DNA from: Chthonomonas sp.
GTDB taxonomy: Bacteria > Armatimonadota > Fimbriimonadia > Fimbriimonadales > Fimbriimonadaceae
DNA: 64,000 nt
Assembly: GCA_016788425.1 (NCBI GenBank)
Contig: JAEURQ010000003.1
Span: 465,282-529,281, forward strand
Direction of reading: 5' to 3'
Positions 35,874-44,795 of the stretch are shown here, piece after piece (the first letter of the stretch is position 1; the number at the start of each line of letters is the position of its first letter). A model generated the notes under the pieces. That model made no database searches. It worked only from the letters and a program-made list of their open reading frames with translations, and was not told the DNA's origin. Position numbers and translations under genes: made by a program.

Positions 35874-36881
35874 TCATTTCAATGGCGAAAACTGACTGAG
35901 CCGGAAAGTGTGCAATCTCCCTGCCGAATCAAGGACCCGTACATACCCTATACCTACGATTATGCTGTCATAATCATTTGGCAACTCAAATCCGAACTCG
36001 CACTTCGATAAGGCGAGGTGATCATCCGCAACCGAAGCTCGCCACATCACTCCTTTGCCACTCTCCAAAATCTCAACGACAAAAAACTCGTTTCCACTGC
36101 AAAGAACCTTCACCACATTAGCAAAGCCAGCCGACTTTCGCACCAAACTCCTTTTCAGGTCTCGGTACTCAATAAAGGACTCGTCTTTCTTCGCATTGAA
36201 GCTAAGAATCCAGATTCCCTTGTCCGCACCCTTCGCACTTCGCACGACTCCACGCGGAGCGCCAATCTTCTTTCCGCGAGTATCAATAAAACTCCTCCCT
36301 CCCAATGCATCTCTAAGCAACAGAACTTCCGAGCTGCTGGCCAGACAGGTCGAACCACGAGAAACACTCACTTTCTTTCTGTTGCCGACCCCTGCAAGTT
36401 CAGTGGGCGACGTAGAGTAATAGCTTGTTGAAGTACCTGCGCTGAATTGCGAATCGACCCTCTTTAGTTCACTAAATATGCCAGCCTTAAGCTCCCCAAG
36501 GATTGTAACGGAATCACTGTTAAGTTTTCCAAGTATGGGGCTTATCTGTCCGCTCAAAAGTAGTCTTCCGTTTTCAGAGCGAAAGCTACGCAGGCTTTGA
36601 GATGTGAACTTTGGCATGGTAACTTTTCGACGCGTACCACTGTGATCCGCGTAAAGGTCTTGCCAAAAGACAGGGGATCCTGTCCGAAAATAAATCTCTT
36701 TCTCGCTTAGGCCGAATACTTGAAAGCCTTTAGAGTAGTTTGGTAAGCTCGGGAACAAAATCTTTCTTGACTTAACATCATATCCTACCAGGTCGCGGAC
36801 ACCAAGCTCAAGGTTTCCCACCTGACGAATATGATCATAAGTTGGCGTTGAATGTAGAAGGAGTAGAGTTTCGAGTATCAT
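35874..36881 (-). CDS. Unknown protein coupled to RHS tip 1; candidate immunity protein
   Basis: 335 residues. The start ATG overlaps the stop of the RHS gene upstream (ATGA), so the pair is translationally coupled. The sequence has repeated beta-type segments with Tyr/Phe and Ser (DLVGYDVKSRKILFPSLP, FQVFGLSEKEIYFRTG, SENGRLLLSGQISPI, GIWILSFNAKKDESFIEYRD) that suggest a beta-propeller-like fold. No signal peptide, no membrane segment. I do not recognise a family. Its place directly behind a variable RHS C-terminus is where polymorphic-toxin loci encode immunity proteins; this is an inference from layout. The region is AT-richer than the RHS core, as is usual for swapped tips. Confidence 0.6.
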   Translation of the reverse strand: MILETLLLLHSTPTYDHIRQVGNLELGVRDLVGYDVKSRKILFPSLPNYSKGFQVFGLSEKEIYFRTGSPVFWQDLYADHSGTRRKVTMPKFTSQSLRSFRSENGRLLLSGQISPILGKLNSDSVTILGELKAGIFSELKRVDSQFSAGTSTSYYSTSPTELAGVGNRKKVSVSRGSTCLASSSEVLLLRDALGGRSFIDTRGKKIGAPRGVVRSAKGADKGIWILSFNAKKDESFIEYRDLKRSLVRKSAGFANVVKVLCSGNEFFVVEILESGKGVMWRASVADDHLALSKCEFGFELPNDYDSIIVGIGYVRVLDSAGRLHTFRLSQFSPLK

Positions 36882-38719
36882 ATCACTGCATTAATTATTT
36901 CTAGAATTAGCATGATGCCGTCTTTTTCATCGAACTGCGCGGATGCACTGTTCGCGCACACCAAAAATCCTCTCAGAGCATCACTTAAAGAGTACTCGGA
37001 AGCTCGAGCAGCTTTTTCGCAATCACCGACACATTTGCAGGGTTTGAGGGTCGGTACGTTGTTGCCGCCCATTCCCGCTATCGTAAGGAGGCTTCCCATT
37101 TCGGTTGCCATAAATGTGCAGCAAGAATTTGCGGAAGTGGCGGGATTGCACGGAGTGCAAGAATTCTTTAGAGCTTCTAGCAAGATCGAAAGGCGTTCTC
37201 GGTCCCTCTTAGACAATTTGTCCACAGAGTATCCTTTGCAAACTCGGTGAGCCAGGTCAGCACGCAACTTACTGCACGCGACACATGCACCATATGGCGA
37301 CTTTTCGCCAGAGAGTATTAGCGGAAAGTAGCAATCGTCAAAGGCACAATCACCGACTGCAAGGCCCGAGGGGTCAATTAGTGTTACCGGGTTTCCAGAA
37401 ACATACACAAAGGGAAGTTGGTGTGGCCACAGTGGGTCCCTGGTTATGAACTGCCTCGTCTTGACACTTATCCATCGCGCCCGATTGTACTGCTCTGCAA
37501 AGGTGAATCCCATAAACTGAGCTCCGGATTGACCGGTCCAGGCAAAGAACTGCGTTGGGACAGCCCCGAGGTAGGTGCTGCCATAGGGTTTGTACCGCGT
37601 GTAGCTACTGCCGCTTCCGTCCGACAGGGTCGTCCCAGTTACCGAGCCAAGGAAGTCCACGAGCAAATCTTCGCGATTGTTACTTCCGTAGGCGGAGTAG
37701 ATGACCAGGCTATCCACAAGTCCGAACCGCCAGTAGTCTGGTTCCGAGGAAGCATCCTGAGCGAGCAAGAGGTCCTGCCCATCCCAGCACATGATGACCT
37801 GACCGAACGCTTTGTCCTTTGTTCGAAGAAGGCCATTCGAATGGTAACCCATCGTTTCTATGCCATCGCTCGTGAGACGATTTTCTTTGTCAAAGGTGAA
37901 GGTGGTGAGACTTGCCCCGACAGCCACGTTCGTCATGTTGCCATTGACGTCGAACGTGTAGGTCGTCGTAGTGCTTCCTTGGATGCTCGTCACGAGCCGC
38001 GACGCCGCGTCGTAGGTCATCGGCACCGGGCTAGTGTTTTCGGTGTTGGAGAGAATGTTGTCCCGCGAGTCAAACGTGTAGGTGTAGGTGTGGTTAATCG
38101 TGCCGCTCGTTTGCGCAGTGCTGATGCGGTCCTTCGCGTCGTACGTGTACGTCGTCTGAGAACCGTTTGAGTCGAGAATCCCTACCCGGTTGTTGTTCGC
38201 ATCGAAGGTGTAGGTGAAGCACTGGTACTGGTTATCCTTGTCGATCTCGTCGTGGATCACCGTGTTTCTGCCATCGGCGTCATAGGTGTTCTTCTGCTTC
38301 CGACCGTAGTCGTAAACGGTCGTCGTCTTGAATCCACGCGAGTCGTATTGGAAGGTTGTAACGATGCCGTCCGGATCACGCATCGCCCTAGTCCTTCCGT
38401 CCTCATCGTAATAGTAGGTGGCTTCTCCGCCCTGAGGATCGACGAGCTGATGTCGTTCGCTGGCCGCGTTGTAGGTAATCGCCTGCACGTACACACCTGG
38501 ATCGGTCCTCCCGGTCAACTGGTTGAGAGCATCGTAGACCATCGAAGTGGTGCTGCTCCAAGAACGCATCAAAGCTGTTGGTAGGAATTGCCCAAGATGG
38601 TGTGGTTGTCGCCGAAATCCCAAGGGAGTACTTAGCAGAGTCCGAAAAGCTGATGGAGCTTCCGTGACTTTATCGCAATCAGAGGAGGCATATCGCAGAA
38701 TGGTCATCTTATCTTCCAC
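36878..38719 (-). CDS. RHS protein, partial copy with a Cys-rich C-terminal domain (tip 1)
   Basis: 613 residues. Residues about 58-450 are RHS/YD repeats almost identical to those of the RHS protein at 45750 (for example TTFQYDSRGFKTTTVYDYGR and FITRDPLWP). The core ends with GNPVTLIDPSGLA; the following about 160 residues are unlike the other RHS tips and carry many Cys (CVACSKL, CTPCNP, NSCCTF, KPCKCVGDCEK). The first about 55 residues are not RHS-like, and the large N-terminal half found in the two complete copies is missing, so this is an orphan 3' portion. Whether the assigned start is used is doubtful. It is followed by an ATGA-coupled gene, a possible immunity gene. Confidence 0.7.
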   Translation of the reverse strand: MEDKMTILRYASSDCDKVTEAPSAFRTLLSTPLGFRRQPHHLGQFLPTALMRSWSSTTSMVYDALNQLTGRTDPGVYVQAITYNAASERHQLVDPQGGEATYYYDEDGRTRAMRDPDGIVTTFQYDSRGFKTTTVYDYGRKQKNTYDADGRNTVIHDEIDKDNQYQCFTYTFDANNNRVGILDSNGSQTTYTYDAKDRISTAQTSGTINHTYTYTFDSRDNILSNTENTSPVPMTYDAASRLVTSIQGSTTTTYTFDVNGNMTNVAVGASLTTFTFDKENRLTSDGIETMGYHSNGLLRTKDKAFGQVIMCWDGQDLLLAQDASSEPDYWRFGLVDSLVIYSAYGSNNREDLLVDFLGSVTGTTLSDGSGSSYTRYKPYGSTYLGAVPTQFFAWTGQSGAQFMGFTFAEQYNRARWISVKTRQFITRDPLWPHQLPFVYVSGNPVTLIDPSGLAVGDCAFDDCYFPLILSGEKSPYGACVACSKLRADLAHRVCKGYSVDKLSKRDRERLSILLEALKNSCTPCNPATSANSCCTFMATEMGSLLTIAGMGGNNVPTLKPCKCVGDCEKAARASEYSLSDALRGFLVCANSASAQFDEKDGIMLILEIINAVI

Positions 38720-39327
38720 ACACCCTTGTGAACCGCTAACTGACTAGCGCGAATGCAAAAAGTCTTTTGAGTTACATAATCGGTAAAAATCAGACTACCC
38801 CTTTTACTGCCCATGAGGGCCACTTTTTCAGGTAACGGCCTAACGATAATTGTGTCGCCGTTGCACATAAACATGCAGTTATTGAATCCATGCATCGGGC
38901 TGTCTATCATGCCGTATATCACATGGTCGACTTGACAAATACGTCCTGGGCTAGCAAATGCCGTAACATCTTTTGCCGGATTCCAAGTACTTAACTTAGA
39001 ATCACGATGAAGTACACGCGCGAATTGAACGTCCGCTGTTGATGCAGTGAAATAGGTTACTATAAATTTATCATTTAATAGTAGACCATCCCTTCCTGCA
39101 ACTTGTTCGCGACGGATTAGTGGCAAAAGGACTCTGCGGCTCTCACCTATCTCTTTGGCAAGATAAACTTGGATTCGTTCAGCACCAATTCTTGAGGATT
39201 CTTCCGCTGCAATAAAGTACCCATCAACACTTGGACTCACACGGTGCAGACGTCCATCATCTGAATAATCGCCAAATAGTAGAAAGGAAGAAAAGGCGCA
39301 TAGCACAGATCTATTTACTGCTCGCAT
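38704..39327 (-). CDS. Unknown protein coupled to RHS tip 2; candidate immunity protein
   Basis: 207 residues from the ATG at 39327, which overlaps the last codons of the upstream RHS gene by 13 bases in another frame; an upstream in-frame start at 39357 would overlap more. The text MRAVNRSVLCAFSSFLLFGD has a weakly hydrophobic start. Segments such as YSDDGRLHRVSPSVDGYFIA, AERIQVYLAKEIGESRRVLL and GSLIFTDYVTQKTFCI look like propeller blades, reminiscent of the 335-residue gene behind tip 1 but without clear identity. Position and overlap make it the candidate immunity partner of the NAGPA-like RHS tip. No known family seen. The 3' end overlaps the next RHS remnant's start region by 16 bases. 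Confidence 0.55.
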   Translation of the reverse strand: MRAVNRSVLCAFSSFLLFGDYSDDGRLHRVSPSVDGYFIAAEESSRIGAERIQVYLAKEIGESRRVLLPLIRREQVAGRDGLLLNDKFIVTYFTASTADVQFARVLHRDSKLSTWNPAKDVTAFASPGRICQVDHVIYGMIDSPMHGFNNCMFMCNGDTIIVRPLPEKVALMGSKRGSLIFTDYVTQKTFCIRASQLAVHKGVWKIR

Positions 39328-42300
39328 ATAATAATCCAGTTGTCGACAGCACGCCAATCCGGCTTACCGGTAGCACTTGCATTTCCACCCAAAATGGGTT
39401 TTCCATCTGGCCCCCAGACTTGAGATGAGCCACCACCGTCAAGCCATACGAAGGTGCTTCCCGACGGGCACTGCTTTTCAGCGCACTTCCTGAACGTTTC
39501 GGCGGCGCACCCTTCCGCAATAATCAGGCTTACGAGTTTGCCGCGCCTGTCGACACAGGCGCCAGTCCTGCCCGGATTGTTTCTAGGTCCAGGAGACGGT
39601 GGAGTTCCAACGATGCCCGTAACGAACCCGTCATCTGTGACAACGGGCCACTCTTTTCGCGTTTTTGGGTCCGGTGCTGGAGTACCGCATCCGCCGACTC
39701 TGGGCTTACCAATTGGGTCAAGCGGTCCCATCGGGTTATGGCCTGCAAAGAAGCCGCCGTTTACACATATACACTTTTTGCCTGGATAGAGCTTCTTTGC
39801 TGCTTCTTGACACCCCCTGCCGCCTATTAGTGCTGTTCCACCACCTTTTCTGGGCGGCCCGTCAATTATGCCGCTGCTGTCTCCCTTTTCAGGTGTGATC
39901 ACTAGGGTTTTCCCGCAGCCCTTACAGTTAATCGGCCGGACCGTGTATGCGCCGGACGGATCAATCCACGTCACCGGATTTCCATTCACGTATCCATAGG
40001 CTAACTCTTCTGGCCAAAGTGGATCCCTCGTCGTGAATTGGCTGGTCGTTGTCGAGAAGATGCGTGCCCTCATGTGATTCTCTAGGTACCTCACCACCGT
40101 GGATCTCACTCCCAGCGAACCAACGTAGCGATAGACCAGAGGTGGCCCACCGCCCTCATGGCTGAGGAGAATGCGGCCATAGGGGGCGTAACGATAATCT
40201 TGCGTCTGCTTTGCGCTCGAGCTCATGATCCCCGTCACCGAGCCGAGGGCATCCACCATGTAGTCACCTGTCCTGGAATCCCAGTAAACACGCCCATCCA
40301 CCACAATGTAAGGAAAGAAATCGTCGGCAACATCGTTCGCCTGCATCACCACATTGCCGAGAGTATCCCAACAAATCTGCGCGGTAATGCCGAAGTTCTC
40401 GTCTTCGCTGGAGATCATTTCTCCAAAGCCGTTGTAGGACGTCTGCGAGAGTCCTCCGCCCTGCGTAACGCGGTTTTCCTTGTCGTAGGAGAAGTTTCTG
40501 GTGACCGAAGGCTCCTGCACTTGCGTCATATTGCCGTTCGCGTCAAACGTGTAAGTCGTCACGGCTGAGCCTCTCGTCGAAGTCACCAGCCTCGAAGCGG
40601 CATCGTACGTCGATGTCACCATCACTCCAGACTCAGACGAGTTGATGATATTGCCGCGCGAGTCGTAAGCGTAGGTGAACGTATGGGCAAGGGAAGCATT
40701 CGCCTGACTCAGCGTAATCCGGTCCCCGGCATCAAAACTGTACGTCGTGGTCACCGCCAGCACCGCATCGAATACTGAATTACGATTCCCATTCGCATCG
40801 TAGCCGAATGTGAAGTCTTGGAACGTATCCATTCCTGCTTCTGAGATTTGTGAGATTTGCCGATGATCGCTGTCAAATCCGGATATCTCGATGTATCCGC
40901 TGGGATGCGTTACGGTCGTCTTGAGATTCCGAGCGTCGTATTGAATCGTAGTGTAGTCACCGTTCAGATCGTAGTAGCCACTACTGCGGCCATCGTTGTC
41001 ATAGGTGTAGCTCGTGAGATGATTCACGAACGCGTTCTGCAGGCGCAATGACGTGTTTTGGCCAGCCGCGTCGAACGTGTAACCCTGATAGTTGCCAAAG
41101 TTATCTCGCTTGCCTGTGACGTCATCCATGGCGTCATACACCATGGTAGTGACGCCATTCCAATCGGTCATGGTGGTGAGATTAGAAGCAGGATCGTAGG
41201 CAAAGGTTATCCGGTTACTGTCCGCGTAGAGCCGGGCCGTTTCTCGCCCTGCGTCATCGAAGGTGTAGGTGGTGACATCGCCACTCGCGAACTGGCGACT
41301 GACTATTCGTTGGACGGCGTCATAAGCGTAGGTCGTGCGGTGATTGAGCTCGTTCGCAATGGCGAGCATGTCGCCTCTCGCGTTGAACACCATCGAAATG
41401 ATGCCTCCGGCGGGGTTTGTAATCGTGGTCTGCCGACCGTCCAAATCATAGGCATAGGTAGTCGCATCACCCAGCGGGTTCTTCTGCGCCGTCACTTGGT
41501 TTGCCGAATCGTACGTAGTGGTCGTTATGTAGCCCCGACCATTCATCACCGTGACGGGGCGGTTCGCCGCGTCGTAGCTCGTCGTCGTGCGGTTGTTCAG
41601 CGGAGTTTGCGAGACCGTCGCTCTTCCCGCTGGATCATAGATAGTCGTCCAACGGTTGCTTGCCGCGTCGATGCTGGCCGTCAATTGCCCCGCGGCGTCG
41701 AACACCTGCGTCGTTCGGTTATTGAGCGGCGACTGCGAGGCGTACCCCCGGTTGAGGGCGTCGTAGATGGTCGTGTTGACCCGGTTCAGCGGGTCCTTCA
41801 CCGATGTTTGGTTGCCCGCCGCATCGTAGGTGAAGGTCGTGAAATGCCCCAGAGCGTTGCGCACGTCCTTCGTGCGGCCCGCCAGGTCGTAGGTCATCGT
41901 CGTGCGGTTGCCGCGGGGGTCTTCGACCGCCGTCTGCTCACCCGCGCTGTTGAATGTGTAGGTGGTCCTATTACCGACTTCATCGACACTTGCCCGCAGG
42001 CGGTTGCTATCGGTCGAATAGACCTGAGTTGAAATCTTGCCGAGCGCGTTCGTGACGGTCGTCAAATTCCCAGCGAGGTCGTACTGGTGCGTCGTTAAAT
42101 TTCCGAGCGCATCTTGCATGGCCGAAACCTGCCCCGCCGCGTCGTACACGGTCGTGGTGCGGTTGTTCATCGGGCTCTGCGTGGCAATCCGGCGACCTAC
42201 GTTGTCGTAAATGGTCGTCGTCCGGCGTCCTAAGCCGTCTTGCGAGGCGATGGGGCCTCTCGCGTCGTAGATCGTCGTCGTCACGATTCCCGCGCCGTTA

Positions 42301-44051
42301 ATCATGGACACGGGGCGGCTTGCTTCGTACGCCGTCGTGACGCGGTTATTGTTCGCGTCTTGCACGGCGATGCGCTGCTTGGCGATGTCGTAAATGAGGG
42401 TCGTTCGGTAGCCGAGGCCGTTTTGCACCTCAATGAGATCACCCATGTTGTCATAGGTGTTCGTGGTGACCTGGTTCAGCGCGTTCTGAATCGTCGCGGG
42501 TTTGGCGTACCGGTTGTACGTCATCGTCGTCCGATTGCCAAGCGGGTCAATCTCAACCTGCAGGAGGCAAGAGTCGTAGACGTAGCGGCGCATTTCGCCC
42601 GCGGCGTTCGTGATGCTGATGACGTGGTCGGCGACGTCGTAGGCCATCGTCGTCACTCGCCCCAGCTGATCCTTCACGGTTGTGCGGCGGTTCAGAGCAT
42701 CATAGGTGTAAGTGACCACCCCGCCATCTGAGTACATGGTCGTGAGCACGTTGCCGCGCGTGTCGTAGCTATGGGTCGTGCGAAGTCCGCGCGGATCGAC
42801 GCTTGCTTGCAGAGTTCCGTCCGAGTTCCAAATGTAGCTCGTGACGCGGTTCAGCGGGTCGGCGCTCGTGATCATGCGCCGGTTTCCGTCGTAACCCATC
42901 TTCGTCACATTGCCGAGAGCATCCGTGACAGTCGTTAAATTGTTGCTCGCGTCGTATTGGTAGGTCGTGATGTTGCCGAGGGCGTCTTTGCTCGTGAGCG
43001 GAAGGTTGAAATCGTTGTAGGTGAGGCTCACCACGTCGCCGTAGGGCATGGTTTCGCGAACCTTGCGAAACTTCGTGTCATATCCATAGGTCACGACGTA
43101 GCCCGCGGCCATCACCATGGTTTGGACATTGCTATTCGCATCAAGAATGAATGTTGTTCTCCCGCCTGCCGGGGACATCGTCACCGAGGTATTTGTGGCG
43201 TAGCTATATGTCCACACACCGGTTCCGGCGGACATCGTTTCGACCCGGCCATCGGCGGCGTAAGCATAGGTTGTGGCGTAGCCGCGAGAATCCGTGATGG
43301 TTGAGAGACGGTTATTGGCGTCGTACTCGTACTGGGTCAAACAACCAAGCGGGGTTTGGAACGTCAGGAGCTCATTCCCAGGGCTTGAATAGGTGAGTGT
43401 CCAAACACGGCCACCCCAATCGAGAATCGTGGAAACTCTCTGACTGGCATCGTAGGCGAACGTGAGCTTATCGCCGCCGGGCACGGTAATTGATTCTAGT
43501 TTGGAGCCCGGCGAAGCGGCGTACGTGTAGGTGTGACGGTTGCCCGAAGCGTCTTCCACCCTACCGATGGTGAACTTGCTTTCCGCCACAATCGTTTGGC
43601 TGTAAACAATTTTCTTGCCGTCGGCAAAGGTCTCAATGAAGTTCGTTCCGTCGTAATCAAGCTTTGTCCCACTCACGTAGCCAGTGATGGCGGTAAAAGT
43701 TGCAGGGGTGCCCCAGCTCCAGGCTCCGGAGAAGCCGTAGATTTTGCCATCCGCTCGGCGGACGTAGACTTCGTTTGAGGTTTCATTGGCCGCAAGCTCA
43801 GCTTCGACGCTCGCGGAACGACGCTTGCCCCACTTGATGTCGGTACTCGTGCTGTTCGAGTTGTAAAACAGACTGACGTAAAGGTTGAACCCCTTTGCCT
43901 TGAGTTCAATTTCTGGGTCAATCGTGAGATGACCAGTGGCCGGATCGGGTTGCGGTCTCGTGGGATGGTGGAGAACCGGATCGATGACGACGCCTTGCGA
44001 CTCGGCGCGAAGGGCCATGTCCCATGGCCACTGATCGGGGGATTGTCTCAT
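39315..44051 (-). CDS. RHS protein with C-terminal phosphodiester-glycosidase (NAGPA-like) domain (tip 2)
   Basis: 1578 residues. The N-terminus (MRQSPDQWPWDMALRAESQG, then HHPTRPQPDPATGHLTIDPE) has no signal peptide, PAAR or VgrG part. About 70 RHS/YD repeats follow, of the form NRTTTIYDxxGR, up to ITRDPLWP...DPSG (about 1367). The last 211 residues are unrelated to RHS and show the NAGPA pattern: CICVNGGFFAG (about 1428-1438), GRTGACVDRRGKLVSLIIA (about 1495) and FVWLDGGGSSQVWG (about 1534-1547). NAGPA-type enzymes cleave sugar phosphodiesters. In RHS proteins the repeats form a shell that encloses a C-terminal toxin, so this domain is a possible effector acting on envelope sugars. Fourth gene unit: NifU-like, Cys-rich, RHS, immunity. 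Confidence 0.85.
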   Translation of the reverse strand: MRQSPDQWPWDMALRAESQGVVIDPVLHHPTRPQPDPATGHLTIDPEIELKAKGFNLYVSLFYNSNSTSTDIKWGKRRSASVEAELAANETSNEVYVRRADGKIYGFSGAWSWGTPATFTAITGYVSGTKLDYDGTNFIETFADGKKIVYSQTIVAESKFTIGRVEDASGNRHTYTYAASPGSKLESITVPGGDKLTFAYDASQRVSTILDWGGRVWTLTYSSPGNELLTFQTPLGCLTQYEYDANNRLSTITDSRGYATTYAYAADGRVETMSAGTGVWTYSYATNTSVTMSPAGGRTTFILDANSNVQTMVMAAGYVVTYGYDTKFRKVRETMPYGDVVSLTYNDFNLPLTSKDALGNITTYQYDASNNLTTVTDALGNVTKMGYDGNRRMITSADPLNRVTSYIWNSDGTLQASVDPRGLRTTHSYDTRGNVLTTMYSDGGVVTYTYDALNRRTTVKDQLGRVTTMAYDVADHVISITNAAGEMRRYVYDSCLLQVEIDPLGNRTTMTYNRYAKPATIQNALNQVTTNTYDNMGDLIEVQNGLGYRTTLIYDIAKQRIAVQDANNNRVTTAYEASRPVSMINGAGIVTTTIYDARGPIASQDGLGRRTTTIYDNVGRRIATQSPMNNRTTTVYDAAGQVSAMQDALGNLTTHQYDLAGNLTTVTNALGKISTQVYSTDSNRLRASVDEVGNRTTYTFNSAGEQTAVEDPRGNRTTMTYDLAGRTKDVRNALGHFTTFTYDAAGNQTSVKDPLNRVNTTIYDALNRGYASQSPLNNRTTQVFDAAGQLTASIDAASNRWTTIYDPAGRATVSQTPLNNRTTTSYDAANRPVTVMNGRGYITTTTYDSANQVTAQKNPLGDATTYAYDLDGRQTTITNPAGGIISMVFNARGDMLAIANELNHRTTYAYDAVQRIVSRQFASGDVTTYTFDDAGRETARLYADSNRITFAYDPASNLTTMTDWNGVTTMVYDAMDDVTGKRDNFGNYQGYTFDAAGQNTSLRLQNAFVNHLTSYTYDNDGRSSGYYDLNGDYTTIQYDARNLKTTVTHPSGYIEISGFDSDHRQISQISEAGMDTFQDFTFGYDANGNRNSVFDAVLAVTTTYSFDAGDRITLSQANASLAHTFTYAYDSRGNIINSSESGVMVTSTYDAASRLVTSTRGSAVTTYTFDANGNMTQVQEPSVTRNFSYDKENRVTQGGGLSQTSYNGFGEMISSEDENFGITAQICWDTLGNVVMQANDVADDFFPYIVVDGRVYWDSRTGDYMVDALGSVTGIMSSSAKQTQDYRYAPYGRILLSHEGGGPPLVYRYVGSLGVRSTVVRYLENHMRARIFSTTTSQFTTRDPLWPEELAYGYVNGNPVTWIDPSGAYTVRPINCKGCGKTLVITPEKGDSSGIIDGPPRKGGGTALIGGRGCQEAAKKLYPGKKCICVNGGFFAGHNPMGPLDPIGKPRVGGCGTPAPDPKTRKEWPVVTDDGFVTGIVGTPPSPGPRNNPGRTGACVDRRGKLVSLIIAEGCAAETFRKCAEKQCPSGSTFVWLDGGGSSQVWGPDGKPILGGNASATGKPDWRAVDNWIIICEQ

Positions 44052-44053
44052 GA

Positions 44054-44263
44054 TCAGTCAAACACCGCTGGGCATAAAGGGGCCGCGCCTGGTTTGCCCT
44101 GCGGGATGAACACTGGGCAATATTCACCGGACCCGGGAGGCATGGGCAAAGGCGACACTCCGCTGGAGTAGTTCGAGCACCAACTGCCCTGCGGGATCGA
44201 GCAGTTGCCGCCGCTCTCACAGCCACCAGTTTCATGCTGGGTCGGGAAAGGTAAAGCCTTCAT
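44054..44263 (-). CDS. Small Cys/Pro/Gly-rich protein encoded between NifU-like and RHS genes (copy A)
   Basis: 69 residues with five Cys in fixed positions: GGCESGGNC, PQGSWCSNYSSG, PPGSGEYCP and AAPLCP. The central stretch SSGVSPLPMPPGSGEYCP is identical in copy B at 50324, and the rest is well conserved, so the gene is under selection. The start ATG overlaps the stop of the NifU-like gene (ATGA), and the RHS gene starts two bases after its stop, so all three are one translational unit. No signal peptide or membrane segment. I do not recognise a family. A metal- or cluster-binding peptide, or a small chaperone or adaptor for the RHS protein, are possibilities (inference). Confidence 0.75.
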   Translation of the reverse strand: MKALPFPTQHETGGCESGGNCSIPQGSWCSNYSSGVSPLPMPPGSGEYCPVFIPQGKPGAAPLCPAVFD

Positions 44264-44616
44264 GTTGTCTTCTCAAATGCACTTTGCAACGCTGCGATAG
44301 CTCTGGGTGGACAATCCCCTTTTCCTTCCGGAATCTCGCCGATGAGTTGCTTCAAGTCTTCTTCCGTCCAAAGATGTGCAGTGGCGACTGGTTTGCCTCT
44401 CAGCAACTCCGCGATGAGGCTTCCACACGCAATGCTCGTGGGACAGCCATACGTCTTATACGCTCCGCGCTCGATGTTCTCGCCCGACACCTGGAACCAC
44501 AGTTCCATGAAGGGACCGTCTCCGGGGACTCCCGCCACACCGTAGTGAGTGGCACTGGGGAGCGGACCAACATTGCGCATGTTGTGGATATGGTCCAATG
44601 CCAGCGGAATGATCAT
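44260..44616 (-). CDS. NifU/IscU-like iron-sulfur scaffold homologue, RHS-operon copy A
   Basis: 118 residues aligned by eye to the NifU N-terminal scaffold family: HIHNMRNVGPLPSATHYG (usually HxxNPRNVGxL), GDGPFMELWFQV, YKTYGCPTSIACGSLIAELL (usually FGCGxAIASSS) and EGKGDCPPRAIAALQSAF (usually KxHCSxLAxxAL). The second and third ligand Cys are kept, but the first, normally in NPxCGD, is missing, and an extra Cys stands in IACGS. It therefore cannot hold a cluster in the standard way. It heads the operon Cys-rich peptide, RHS, immunity candidate. Not next to isc/suf genes; a dedicated role with the RHS system is inferred. Confidence 0.75.
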   Translation of the reverse strand: MIIPLALDHIHNMRNVGPLPSATHYGVAGVPGDGPFMELWFQVSGENIERGAYKTYGCPTSIACGSLIAELLRGKPVATAHLWTEEDLKQLIGEIPEGKGDCPPRAIAALQSAFEKTT

Positions 44617-44725
44617 CTCAACAATGTCTTACACTACCCCCGGCAAAAATAGTTGCGTTTTTCCAAGAATTTTCGAATATTGCCCATTTCTTAACATAAT
44701 CCTGAGTTCAATCGAAACTGCCCTC
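44617..44725. repeat. Conserved region upstream of the NifU-like/RHS operon, copy A
   Basis: About 105 bases upstream of the NifU-like start are nearly identical to 50887-50985 upstream of copy B (ATGTCTTACACTACC, GTTGCGTTTTTCCAAGAATT, CATTTCTTAACAT). Conservation stops at CTGAGTTCAAT in both. Retention of the non-coding leader in both copies suggests that it carries the operon's promoter. Read in the gene direction it contains AT-rich stretches suitable for a promoter, but I cannot fix -10 and -35 boxes. Confidence 0.7.
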
Positions 44726-44795
44726 GGACAAGACAAATCCTCACGGGTGAATCCGTGCGGTGGAATGGGGTCAGGCCCGCGCGGGCCATCGATCA

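Noticed and set aside
41058-42032. Plus-strand frames across the RHS repeats (also 46725-47630 and 47712-48515)
   Set aside because: They only mirror the YD repeats; Arg/Val/Ile-rich text with no start context.
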